Shown here piece by piece: positions 50,777 to 58,544 of a DNA stretch of 64,000 nt. Origin of the DNA: a virus. A program made the translations under genes and the position numbers. The stretch lies in IMG/VR virus record IMGVR_UViG_3300025087_000001, positions 91,482-155,481 of that record. One strand, written 5' to 3'. Numbering within the stretch: the first letter of the stretch is position 1; each line of letters begins with the position of its first letter. The notes under the pieces are model-generated. The model saw only the letters and a list, made by a program, of their open reading frames with translations. It had not been told where the DNA came from and ran no database searches.

Positions 50777-50983
50777 ATGTTTAGTAAATTTAGTGATGAC
50801 CAATTAAGAATATTATCGATTTCTTTACATAATAGAATTGAAATATTAAATGATATGACCGAAGTTTTGATGGAGTCGGAAATCTACTCTGGAGTTGAGG
50901 AAGAATCTGATAAAGTATGGGAATTACACGATTTAGTAAAAAAAGAAAAATCATTTAGAGTATCTAAAAACTCTATAAAGTAG
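50777..50983 (+). CDS. Small helical acidic protein
   Basis: A 68-aa helical protein (FSDDQLRILSISLHNRIEIL, then VEEESDKVWELHDLVKKEKS). A perfect AAGGAGG lies seven bases before the ATG. Its only obvious transcription is read-through of the terminator 13 nt upstream, so it may be attenuated. A terminator follows. Function is unknown. Confidence 0.6.
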   Translation: MFSKFSDDQLRILSISLHNRIEILNDMTEVLMESEIYSGVEEESDKVWELHDLVKKEKSFRVSKNSIK

Positions 50984-51006
50984 CCATAAGTTAATTCATT
51001 GCATTG

Positions 51007-51030
51007 GCCCCTCTCCTGAGGGGCTTTTTT
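51007..51030 (+). terminator. Rho-independent terminator
   Basis: GCCCCT and AGGGGC form a 6-bp stem with a 6-nt loop, followed by TTTTTT. It separates the 68-aa gene from the helicase promoter. Confidence 0.9.
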
Positions 51031-51031
51031 A

Positions 51032-51060
51032 TTGACAAAACACCCTTACCATGCTAGTAT
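51032..51060 (+). promoter_or_regulatory. Consensus promoter giving a leaderless helicase mRNA
   Basis: TTGACA (51032-51037), exactly 17 nt, TGC then TAGTAT (51055-51060). The ATG at 51067 is six bases after the hexamer, so +1 falls on it. The -35 is a perfect consensus. Confidence 0.85.
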
Positions 51061-51066
51061 CTAAGT

Positions 51067-52110
51067 ATGAAAGCAAATTATAAATACCAAACAGAAGCCG
51101 CAGAACAAGTCTTAAAAAACGCTTTAAATAAACAATACATAGCGTCAGTATTAGCTGCTTGTCCAAACTCAGGAAAAACCACAATATCCCATATTATAAT
51201 TAATAAATATATCCAAATATATCCAAATGCAAATATACTCGTTTTAACCGAAGGTCAAAAAACTTTACAAGATCAATACCTTGCAGAATTAAAAGACGCT
51301 AATGTCCATATACGCTTTACCTACGGAACATTTGGATCAAACGCTCAGGTTCAAGTCGGCTTACCACAGGGAATTAATAAGTTAGAATGGGATAAGGTAG
51401 ATTTATTAATAGTTGACGAGTGTCATCGGTGGTTTTTAGAAAATACAGATCAAAAGATAATTAATAAATACCGCCCAGAACATATTGTCCTTATGTCGGG
51501 AACCCCAAGTAAATTTAACCTTCACAACCAAACTAGTTCTAAAAAATATGGGATGTACTATATATCAGCAGACGAATTACAAAAAAATGACGTTTTTTCT
51601 GCTGTAGATATGGACGTTATAGGAGTAGGTTTCCAAAACAATATCAAAGATGTCTGGGGTAAGTTACAAGATAGACAAGCCAATTTATCCAAAGTTATGA
51701 TAGCTTGTGGAAGCATTTTACAGGCCAATACAGTAGTTAACTACTTAAAATCAATTGGTAGAAAATGCGTAGTAAGTACTAGCTCAAACGACAAAGAAAA
51801 TAAAAACATTAATGAATTCAAAAATGGAAAATACGACGTATTAATAGTTGTTGACCGTGGAATCTTAGGATTTAACGACCCTAATATCACAACATTAATT
51901 GACATGAAAAAAAGTTCTAATATAGACTCAAGCTTTCAGCTTTTTGCTAGAGTTTTAAGAAACCATAAAGACAATATTAAAAAATCATATTTTCGAGTTA
52001 CAGATAAATCGTACAATAAAGAAGTTATTATGCTCCACAAGATAGTAGCCCTAATGGACTCAAGAAATTTTAGATTATTTAACGGAAAAAATTTAAAAAT
52101 TAGTCAATAA
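51067..52110 (+). CDS. SF2 helicase (DECH type)
   Basis: A 347-aa compact superfamily 2 helicase. Walker A is ACPNSGKTTI (Lys37), Walker B is LLIVDECHRWF (Asp117-His120), motif III is LMSGTPS and motif VI-like QLFARVLRNH carries the arginine finger. A regulatory C-terminal domain is present but short. Such enzymes unwind or remodel DNA in replication, recombination or restart. It is single-gene and leaderless and ends convergently with the endolysin gene, overlapping it by 11 nt. Confidence 0.88.
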   Translation: MKANYKYQTEAAEQVLKNALNKQYIASVLAACPNSGKTTISHIIINKYIQIYPNANILVLTEGQKTLQDQYLAELKDANVHIRFTYGTFGSNAQVQVGLPQGINKLEWDKVDLLIVDECHRWFLENTDQKIINKYRPEHIVLMSGTPSKFNLHNQTSSKKYGMYYISADELQKNDVFSAVDMDVIGVGFQNNIKDVWGKLQDRQANLSKVMIACGSILQANTVVNYLKSIGRKCVVSTSSNDKENKNINEFKNGKYDVLIVVDRGILGFNDPNITTLIDMKKSSNIDSSFQLFARVLRNHKDNIKKSYFRVTDKSYNKEVIMLHKIVALMDSRNFRLFNGKNLKISQ

Positions 52111-52465
52111 GCTCAATATGTGGCCAATCAACAAAACTAAAGTTCCTCCCGAGCCTTATTTTGATGTTTTTAGCCTTAGCAATCTCTTCAACTAGATTGC
52201 ACATGTCTTCAAATCTTTTTATATCACTCCAGTCAATCGGGTAGGGCGCCGCATCGACAGCTTCGCTTGGTTTCTTATTATGTTTAGATTGGGGGTATTT
52301 TAACTTACTATTTCCCGATTCAAAAGCCTTATTCTGATCTTCTTCTCCCCGATATCCACATAGTAAACTAACATCTCTTTTTTTAATTAACTCGTCCACT
52401 ATAATTTGCAAATCAGGATGTAATTCCCCTCTTACTTTTAAACTTTTTGGTCCAAACTTGTACAT
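52100..52465 (-). CDS. Endolysin, M15-type L-alanyl-D-glutamate peptidase
   Basis: A 121-aa peptidase that cuts the peptide cross-links of peptidoglycan. Zinc ligands of the M15 family are in SKHNKKPSEAVDAAPYP (His62, Asp71) and DWPHIEL (His116), with SLLCGYRGEEDQN as the family's N-terminal motif. It has no signal peptide, so it needs a holin or similar release. The only holin-like candidate here is at 1640. Its ATG overlaps the stop of the upstream gene, so the two are co-expressed. Confidence 0.9.
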   Translation of the reverse strand: MYKFGPKSLKVRGELHPDLQIIVDELIKKRDVSLLCGYRGEEDQNKAFESGNSKLKYPQSKHNKKPSEAVDAAPYPIDWSDIKRFEDMCNLVEEIAKAKNIKIRLGRNFSFVDWPHIELID

Positions 52466-53277
52466 TAGAACATCTCCTTATTGTTATTATATATTTCTTT
52501 AGCAAGTAAATTAATAGGGTGATCAGGATTTTTAAAATAAAAAGATATTACCCCAAACCAGCCTTCCTCAAAATCCCTATTGATAAACTTAGTACACAGC
52601 TTCCAAGTTAATTTACCGAACCAAGTGTTTTTTACAGTATATAGTCTAACAAAAGCTAGTAATTTCCCGCTAGTTGCTATCCCAGTTATTTTTGTATATT
52701 CCTTACTAGTAATAAAATACCAGATTCGTTCATGTAGCTGTGGTCTAGAATCGTATTTAAAATAGCATGTTAATAAACATTCTATCATTGGTTCCCATAT
52801 GAAAAACTTAGATAAAAACTTATTAGCTAAATATGACCAAAAGATAATGTCCCTTGGATGCATAAGTCTAGACCATCTTGGTTTTTCTGGATAAACATTA
52901 TCAAATCTCCACCAATTATCTTTACCGTGATCGTAAATTTCCTTATGATAGGGTGTGTTTAGTATCTTAGAAAAACAAGCGATTGAATTTATATTGTCGT
53001 GGCTAATTGTCCTAATATTTGTCTTGTCGGGATTTAAAGATTCGTAAGCTCCACGATCATAAAGTCCTTTGACTTTTTGACCTTGAGTATCAAATGTTTG
53101 TAGATTATAAACAATTCTTCTGAAGGTAGTTAAATCATCTTGATTTAGTGTTCCTATTATATCTTTTAGGATATAATAAATCACTAAAAAATGGATTCCG
53201 TTTTCATTTTCTCGGTGATTCGGTATTTTATCTGGCCACAATTCCATGCCATGGGATATATCTATGTAGTTTTCCAT
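52465..53277 (-). CDS. Conserved phage protein encoded with the endolysin
   Basis: A 270-aa protein that I recognise only as resembling hypothetical proteins of other large phages, with a typical start (ENYIDISHGMELWPDKIPNH) and core (YDRGAYESLNPDKTNIRTIS, then HPRDIIFWSYL). It contains conserved His and Asp residues in the first half, including IRTISHDNI, so an enzymatic role is conceivable. The start lies four bases after a class 2 promoter motif, which implies a leaderless late mRNA. It is followed without a gap by the endolysin gene. Confidence 0.6.
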   Translation of the reverse strand: MENYIDISHGMELWPDKIPNHRENENGIHFLVIYYILKDIIGTLNQDDLTTFRRIVYNLQTFDTQGQKVKGLYDRGAYESLNPDKTNIRTISHDNINSIACFSKILNTPYHKEIYDHGKDNWWRFDNVYPEKPRWSRLMHPRDIIFWSYLANKFLSKFFIWEPMIECLLTCYFKYDSRPQLHERIWYFITSKEYTKITGIATSGKLLAFVRLYTVKNTWFGKLTWKLCTKFINRDFEEGWFGVISFYFKNPDHPINLLAKEIYNNNKEMF

Positions 53278-53280
53278 AAA

Positions 53281-53291
53281 TTAAAGATTGC
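53281..53291 (-). promoter_or_regulatory. Class 2 (late) promoter motif of the endolysin operon, leaderless spacing
   Basis: The minus strand reads GCAATCTTTAA. After CTTTA, four bases (ATTT) precede the ATG at 53277, identical in spacing to the site at 32234. It abuts the divergent class 1 promoter for the UvsW-like gene. Confidence 0.65.
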
Positions 53292-53294
53292 TTT

Positions 53295-53305
53295 TGTGGT
53301 ATATA
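53295..53305 (+). promoter_or_regulatory. Extended -10 promoter giving a leaderless UvsW-like mRNA
   Basis: TGTGG then TATATA (53300-53305), five bases, ATG at 53311. No Shine-Dalgarno. The divergent start codon at 53277 is only 33 bases away. Confidence 0.75.
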
Positions 53306-53310
53306 TAGTT

Positions 53311-54795
53311 ATGAAGATTGTTATAACAACGCCTATTAAAGCATATCTAGTTAATTTTACAGAGGAAAACATCAATTGGGTTCGCCAACAATTAACCTTT
53401 ACGAATAAAGATATCGTCTTTCAGATTAGTAAGGTTAAAAAAATGCGGTGGTTAAGGAATAAAGATCCAGATGCTTGGCAGGATAGAATTAATGAATTAG
53501 AATCACAAAAGAAAACCACCCTTTTATTTGAAGATTCAGGTGGTTACTACATTAGACCCGGAAGCGTTCCTTATCTAAAATTAGATATTCCTGTTGAAAA
53601 TCTGGTCGAATATCCTGAATTTAAACCTTATAAATGGCAAAATAGCCTAGATTTAACACCATATCTGTATCAGGTGGGATCAGTTAATAGTTTACTTAAC
53701 GAAAAACATGGAAATATCGAACTTTCTACAGGTAGTGGTAAGTCTTTGATTTTATTGATGTTAGCCCAATTAATGGGGCTAAGAACAGTAGTGGCTACCC
53801 CCTCAAGATCAATATTTATGGAATTATTAGAAAAATTTGAGTATCATTTCGGATCTTTTATGGTGGGCGGTTTTGGGGATGGAAAAAAAGATATTAAAAA
53901 ACCAATTACGATAGCGATTGGTAAGTCACTAACTATGCTTAAAGAGGGGTCTCCTGAGTATAAGTTCTTTGCTGATAAACAAGCTATGCTAATTGATGAA
54001 AGCCATCAATTCGGATCAGAAACCCTTGAAAAAACGTGTCATGGAGCCTTAGCTAACATACCCTATAGAGCTCTTGTATCTGCCACTCAGAGCCGTGGAG
54101 ACGGGGGTGAGATATTGCTGTACTCTATCATAGGAAAAACTGTTTGGACATTATCGATTCAAGACGCTATTGCCCAAGGATATCTATGTCCATTAAAGTT
54201 TAAGGTTATTACTACCTTCTCTCCCTCTACTAAGAAAAAGACAGATCCTATTGAGTGTAAAAGAGAGCACTTTCTTCATAACACCAATATAATAGAAATT
54301 GCCGCTAAAATAGCCAATGCTAGTTGGGAACTTAAAAAAGAATCAACCCTTATATTGGTTGAAGAGCTGTCTCAGATCCAGATGGTATCTGAGCTTTTAA
54401 GAGTTCCTTACGGGTATGTTCACAGTAGTAGTAAAGCAGAAGCCGCCCTATATGGTCTAGATAAGGTTAGCTTACAGGAACAGGTTGATAGGTTTAATAG
54501 AGGGGACAGTAAGATATTAATTGGAACCAAAGCTATTGCTACGGGTACTAATATTTACCCCACACACAATACTATTAATTTAATGGGTGGAAGTTCTGAA
54601 GTTGTCACAAAACAGGGCCCAATGGGAAGGTCTACCAGAAAACTAGAAATTTCCAAATATGCTTCTTTTCATAAACCTAAACCCTTTACGATGATTTACG
54701 ACTTTAGGGTAACTGGACAGCCTATTTTAGAACAACAGTTAAAAAAACGCATAGAATATTACGAAGAAACGGGTGAAACTGTACAATTTTATTAG
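53311..54795 (+). CDS. UvsW-like SF2 helicase
   Basis: A 494-aa helicase of the same size as T4 UvsW (503 aa), which remodels branched DNA and R-loops to switch replication modes. Walker A is LSTGSGKSLILL (Lys144), Walker B is AMLIDESHQF (Asp229-His232), motif III is LVSATQS and motif V-VI is KAIATGTNIYP ... GPMGRSTR. The N-terminal ~110 residues form a small separate domain, as in UvsW. I start it at the ATG at 53311 set by the promoter, and reject longer in-frame starts that would cross the divergent gene. Confidence 0.88.
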   Translation: MKIVITTPIKAYLVNFTEENINWVRQQLTFTNKDIVFQISKVKKMRWLRNKDPDAWQDRINELESQKKTTLLFEDSGGYYIRPGSVPYLKLDIPVENLVEYPEFKPYKWQNSLDLTPYLYQVGSVNSLLNEKHGNIELSTGSGKSLILLMLAQLMGLRTVVATPSRSIFMELLEKFEYHFGSFMVGGFGDGKKDIKKPITIAIGKSLTMLKEGSPEYKFFADKQAMLIDESHQFGSETLEKTCHGALANIPYRALVSATQSRGDGGEILLYSIIGKTVWTLSIQDAIAQGYLCPLKFKVITTFSPSTKKKTDPIECKREHFLHNTNIIEIAAKIANASWELKKESTLILVEELSQIQMVSELLRVPYGYVHSSSKAEAALYGLDKVSLQEQVDRFNRGDSKILIGTKAIATGTNIYPTHNTINLMGGSSEVVTKQGPMGRSTRKLEISKYASFHKPKPFTMIYDFRVTGQPILEQQLKKRIEYYEETGETVQFY

Positions 54796-54800
54796 AATAA

Positions 54801-54811
54801 TATGGTATATA
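54801..54811 (+). promoter_or_regulatory. Extended -10 promoter giving a leaderless sigma-factor mRNA
   Basis: TATGG then TATATA (54806-54811), seven bases, ATG at 54819. It lies directly after the UvsW-like stop codon. Confidence 0.65.
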
Positions 54812-54818
54812 GATATAT

Positions 54819-55868
54819 ATGAGTAAAAAGAATCAATATGATAAAAAATTCCAAGAGCTGGCTATTCAAGTCAACCAAGCAATTATAGACAATGATGGTC
54901 TAATTGGTGACCAAAAAGAACAGGTTGAATTGATGATATCGCTGGAGCGTAAGTTCCAGTACTATGCCCAAAAATACGCAAAAACTAACCAAATATATGC
55001 TAAATTTATAGACTATATATTACACGAAAGTGGCAATATATTAAGTGCTAAGCCCTACTTTAGAGAAAGGTTTACGTCATTTAGTGATAGGATAATATCT
55101 GATTTTAAAGAAAAGAAAGGGAATAATCTCGGTAGATACAAAATAAATTATTTGCTAATTAAATTTATAGTAGATAATTGGGGCGGGCCACTACCAGAAA
55201 AGGTGCAGCACTATTATAACGAATACTTAGAAGCTAGAAGAATTTTAATCGAAAACAACCTACCTCTAGCTATTAATAGGGCTAAATTATTTTATAGAAA
55301 AACCCCCAGATCTCACCTTAACTTATTGGATTTAATAGATATTTGTGTGTGTGGTTTGATTACTGGCATCGATAAATATTGTGGAGACTATACTAGGGTG
55401 TGGCGATCAACCTGTATTGGCAATATGGTCAGCAATATGATTGAGGAGTATTCTAAAACGTTTTTGCGACTATACCCTACAGATAAAAAAGTTCTATATA
55501 GAGCAAATGCTCTTAAATATCGACTTCAAATAGATTCTATTGAGGATCTGACTAAGGCTGTCAATTCGTCTTTTGAAAAAGACGCAACAGAAGGTAAAAA
55601 AATACCAACACTACCGATTTCTGAATCCCATATTAGAACCCTACTTAATGGTGTGGGCTATGTGTCTACCGATAGTAAAATTTCCGAAGATAATTATGAC
55701 GGAGGATCAGAAGAAGGCGTGGGAATATACGATAACACTCCAGATCCAGAACAAGATGTTGAAGATATTGTAACTAAAAAAGACTCTATAGATAAAATCA
55801 TAAATGCGTCCCATGATTTAAATATGGTAGAGAAAAAGATAATTATGCTAAAAGGAGTGGTCTTGTGA
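54819..55868 (+). CDS. Phage sigma factor lacking region 4 (gp55-like)
   Basis: A 349-aa sigma-70-like factor. Residues 139-220 match region 2: ARRILIENNLPLAINRAKLF (helix 2.1), HLNLLDLIDICVCGLITGID (2.2, core-binding) and VWRSTCIGNMVSNMIEEYSK (2.3-2.4, -10 recognition). A region 3-like helix pair follows (ISESHIRTLLNGVGYVSTD). The chain ends at NMVEKKIIMLKGVVL, where the region 4 HTH would normally begin. T4 gp55 is likewise without region 4 and reads late promoters by the -10 only. It is the likely reader of the class 2 motif. Confidence 0.75.
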   Translation: MSKKNQYDKKFQELAIQVNQAIIDNDGLIGDQKEQVELMISLERKFQYYAQKYAKTNQIYAKFIDYILHESGNILSAKPYFRERFTSFSDRIISDFKEKKGNNLGRYKINYLLIKFIVDNWGGPLPEKVQHYYNEYLEARRILIENNLPLAINRAKLFYRKTPRSHLNLLDLIDICVCGLITGIDKYCGDYTRVWRSTCIGNMVSNMIEEYSKTFLRLYPTDKKVLYRANALKYRLQIDSIEDLTKAVNSSFEKDATEGKKIPTLPISESHIRTLLNGVGYVSTDSKISEDNYDGGSEEGVGIYDNTPDPEQDVEDIVTKKDSIDKIINASHDLNMVEKKIIMLKGVVL

Positions 55869-56170
55869 AAACACTAAATGGATTTGTAATGACAGAGATA
55901 TACTCTGGAGAAAGAAAAATCCAAACTAAAGTAACCTCTGGATTTGCATCTGTGCAGCAAAAAGCTAATATAGTTAAGCTTAAAGTATTGCAAGACGCAC
56001 AGATTACCTATGGTAATTCAGTTATTACCATACCCAAAGATGGATATGTTTATGTAAAAGAAGAAAATCTATATACTCAAAAACATTTGACCCAGAAATT
56101 TGAAATAAGTGGAGACTCAAGGCAATTTATTCTATTAGATTTTAACTATGTGGTGGCTTACGATGAATAG
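55865..56170 (+). CDS. Small protein between sigma factor and SbcD-like nuclease
   Basis: A 101-aa beta-rich protein (KTLNGFVMTEIYSGERKIQT, then SVITIPKDGYVYVKEENLYT). It starts at a GTG overlapping the sigma stop by 4 nt and overlaps the next gene by 8 nt, so the three are translated together. A KOW- or small-barrel-like protein is suggested by the strand pattern. Function is unknown. Confidence 0.55.
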   Translation: MKTLNGFVMTEIYSGERKIQTKVTSGFASVQQKANIVKLKVLQDAQITYGNSVITIPKDGYVYVKEENLYTQKHLTQKFEISGDSRQFILLDFNYVVAYDE

Positions 56171-57158
56171 GATATTGAGAGTCGGCGATCCACATATTAA
56201 ATTAACTAACCTAGAAGAAGCCAATAGGTTAATGAATTATATATTTAATGTAATTTTTAATGAAAATATCGATACCATAGAGTTTCTAGGAGACTTATTT
56301 CACAACCATGCCGTAAAAAGAGTAGAGGTTGAAACTTTTTGGCTAACAGTTTTTTCTAAATTAAGCAATAGTAGGCTAGAAAATATCATAGTTTTAGTAG
56401 GGAATCATGATCAAATTGGGTCTAAGGAAAAAGAACTATTTAATGCTTTAAATGTATTTCATGGTAAGTGGCCTAATGTTCATATTATTAATACGCCCAC
56501 TATCATAAATAACATTGCATATGCGCCTTATACTAAAAATCACGAAAAATTATTAGACGACTGTGTTACTTTGTACAATAAAGGAGCTACTACTTTGTTG
56601 GTCGCCCACCAAACCTTTACTGGCGCTTCTTACGAGACCGGATTTTATGCTGAAGACGCCATAGAACCTAACCTAATCCCTCAAGATAAGATCATATCAG
56701 GACATATACATAAAGGTCAGCAAATAGGTAAGTGTCAATATATAGGAACCCCCAAGTGGGACACTATGGCGGATGCAAATTCGGAAAAGGGCATTTGGAT
56801 ATTTGACCACAACGACGACGGGTCTATGATTTCTAGTAAATTTATATCCACAGCTAATGTCGTTAGTCCTATCTATAAATATGTTATTTATGAGGGCCAA
56901 GAAGTTCCCGAATTAACCAATACTGCTCGTAATTATCTGGAATTTCATGGAAAAACGTCCTGGATAACAACCATGAAAAAGAAATATAAAGAAATTGCTA
57001 GTATTAAGGGTGTTCCAACCGATCGTAAAACAATTCAGGTAAGTAGAGAGGGCTTGTACCAACTTCCAGAATATTTAGAAAGCTATTTTGAACCAATTGC
57101 GGGCGTAACTAAACTTCAAATAAATGATTATTTAAAAAATCTAACCGAAGGTGTTTGA
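56163..57158 (+). CDS. SbcD/Mre11-like nuclease (T4 gp47-like)
   Basis: A 331-aa recombination nuclease. The phosphoesterase motifs are RVGDPHIK (Asp9, His11), EFLGDLFHNHA, LVGNHDQIG, LVAHQTF and SGHIHKGQ. With the SbcC-like protein at 60182 it would form an Mre11-Rad50-type complex that processes DNA ends for recombination-dependent replication. I start it at the ATG at 56163, which begins the conserved MNRILRVGDPHI. Length is close to T4 gp47 (339 aa). The SbcC-like partner is 3 kb downstream, not adjacent as in most phages. Confidence 0.9.
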   Translation: MNRILRVGDPHIKLTNLEEANRLMNYIFNVIFNENIDTIEFLGDLFHNHAVKRVEVETFWLTVFSKLSNSRLENIIVLVGNHDQIGSKEKELFNALNVFHGKWPNVHIINTPTIINNIAYAPYTKNHEKLLDDCVTLYNKGATTLLVAHQTFTGASYETGFYAEDAIEPNLIPQDKIISGHIHKGQQIGKCQYIGTPKWDTMADANSEKGIWIFDHNDDGSMISSKFISTANVVSPIYKYVIYEGQEVPELTNTARNYLEFHGKTSWITTMKKKYKEIASIKGVPTDRKTIQVSREGLYQLPEYLESYFEPIAGVTKLQINDYLKNLTEGV

Positions 57159-57505
57159 TGGAACCTAATAACGTAGTCGAACAAGATCGTACCAACCTAT
57201 TACTCACAGGGGTTGTTTCGGATTTCCAGCTTCAGAATTTAAAAATATGGCCCAAGCTAGTGTTTGACAATTTAGATACTTTTAATTTAAAATATGATTT
57301 TTGCTTAGATGAGAACTCTGAAAAAGAAAACTCATTAGGGATATACTCTGGAACGGTAGAGTATGATTTTATTTTTAAAAAAGGAAGTAAGGTTAGTAAA
57401 AAAACTAAGGAAAGGGCACTTCACGATATAGCCAATTGGGTAAGATTTTTATTCTGGAGCGATACAGAAGTAATCTTTAAAAGAAAAGGAAAAAGATGGA
57501 TTTAA
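57158..57505 (+). CDS. Small protein downstream of the SbcD-like gene
   Basis: A 115-aa protein with a helix-strand pattern (NNVVEQDRTNLLLTGVVSDF, later RALHDIANWVRFLFWSDTEV). It starts in a TGATG overlap with the SbcD-like stop and overlaps the next gene by 10 nt. It ends with a basic stretch (FKRKGKRWI). No recognised family. Confidence 0.55.
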   Translation: MEPNNVVEQDRTNLLLTGVVSDFQLQNLKIWPKLVFDNLDTFNLKYDFCLDENSEKENSLGIYSGTVEYDFIFKKGSKVSKKTKERALHDIANWVRFLFWSDTEVIFKRKGKRWI

Positions 57506-58134
57506 TAGGACTTCCTGACGATATGACCCAAGATGAAAAAGATGCCATTGTTGAGTATCGACAAAATGGATGTCCAGGTTTGGTCAAAATAGACTCAGAA
57601 AAAGTCACACAATGGTTTGAGCTCTATGTTTCTGGTAAAACCTATGCCGAAATTGCCGAAATATCCCATTTTAATAAAAATATCATACTTTATGTAGCTC
57701 ACCGAGGCAAATGGAATGATAAAAAGATGTCCAAAATCAACGACATTGCCTCTTCTTTGTGGAATAAAACCTGCAATTCTAAAATAGAAGGAGCCAATAC
57801 CGTAGCTACTTTTATGTCGGCAATGAATCGTTATTATATTAATAAGTTAAATAAGTATTTAGCTACTAATGACGATGCGATTATTGAAAACTTAGATACT
57901 AATTTATTGGGAAAGTATCACAAAACTATCGAAATGTTGGAGAAATTAATAGCATCTGGTAACCCAGCCTCAATTCCATTACCTCCAAACGAATCTCCGT
58001 CAGTTAATATTAATATAAATGGGCCCACCGAAATAGTAGATGGATCAAACTCCATAGATATCAATCAGTTAGACAAAAAACCGTCTAGCGGTGAAATCCT
58101 CAAGGCACTTTTAGCCCTTAAAAACAGTAAATAG
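57496..58134 (+). CDS. HTH protein, terminase small subunit candidate
   Basis: A 212-aa protein. Residues ~48-77 contain an HTH (SGKTYAEIAEISHFNKNIIL) followed by YVAHRGKWNDKKMSK, an arrangement typical of small terminase subunits and related DNA-binding proteins. A helical domain (WNKTCNSKIEGANTVATFMS, then LLGKYHKTIEMLEKLIAS) and a disordered tail follow, as in TerS. It lies 12 kb from the large subunit, which is unusual but not excluded. A plain transcriptional regulator is the alternative. Confidence 0.5.
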   Translation: MDLIGLPDDMTQDEKDAIVEYRQNGCPGLVKIDSEKVTQWFELYVSGKTYAEIAEISHFNKNIILYVAHRGKWNDKKMSKINDIASSLWNKTCNSKIEGANTVATFMSAMNRYYINKLNKYLATNDDAIIENLDTNLLGKYHKTIEMLEKLIASGNPASIPLPPNESPSVNININGPTEIVDGSNSIDINQLDKKPSSGEILKALLALKNSK

Positions 58135-58164
58135 TTGACTTTTACCTAATTTTAATGTTAATAT
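58135..58164 (+). promoter_or_regulatory. Consensus promoter giving a leaderless mRNA for the exported 124-aa protein
   Basis: TTGACT (58135-58140), 18 nt, TGT then TAATAT (58159-58164), five bases, ATG at 58170. The -35 begins just after the TAG stop of the HTH gene. Confidence 0.8.
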
Positions 58165-58169
58165 AAGAC

Positions 58170-58544
58170 ATGAAGTATGTTTTGTTAATCATATTTATAG
58201 TCGCAACTTATAATACTGGTGCCGATGAACAGACAGATGAAAACAATAGGGCTAATTTTATGCGGGCTAAGGGGTATGTTCAAAAAGCAATTCTTAAATC
58301 TAATCATATCTATAAAGTTAGAAAAAAAGCCGAATACTATGTGATGAAAAAAACCGGATTAAAAAAGAGTACGGTATTTATAATCACGACCACAGTGGCT
58401 AGCCTCTATAAAGGAGAAATTGGAACCAAACCAATTAGAAAACTTACCTTTAAATTTGTAGGTGGTCATGTTAGACCAGACTTTGTGCATAACTTTAAAA
58501 AACAGGAAACTATGGTATCGGTGTCTATAAAATGGGAGTTTTAA
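58170..58544 (+). CDS. Exported protein of unknown function
   Basis: A 124-aa protein with a signal peptide (MKYVLLIIFIVATYNTGA), then a basic helix (NRANFMRAKGYVQKAILK) and a second half with strands (VFIITTTVASLYKG, MVSVSIKWEF). It would be periplasmic or outer-membrane associated. It is followed immediately by another protein with an N-terminal membrane segment. A spanin-like pair or superinfection-exclusion pair is possible, but neither is shown by the sequence. Confidence 0.6.
   Translation: MKYVLLIIFIVATYNTGADEQTDENNRANFMRAKGYVQKAILKSNHIYKVRKKAEYYVMKKTGLKKSTVFIITTTVASLYKGEIGTKPIRKLTFKFVGGHVRPDFVHNFKKQETMVSVSIKWEF

Noticed and set aside
53191-53310. A longer N-terminus for the UvsW-like helicase
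   Set aside because: The extra 40 codons would overlap the divergent gene and cross both promoters, and they do not resemble UvsW.
57474-57483. A further class 2 match (TAATCTTTAA) before the HTH gene
   Set aside because: It lies inside the coding sequence of the 115-aa gene in a tightly overlapped operon, so it may be chance. I did not count it among the class 2 sites.
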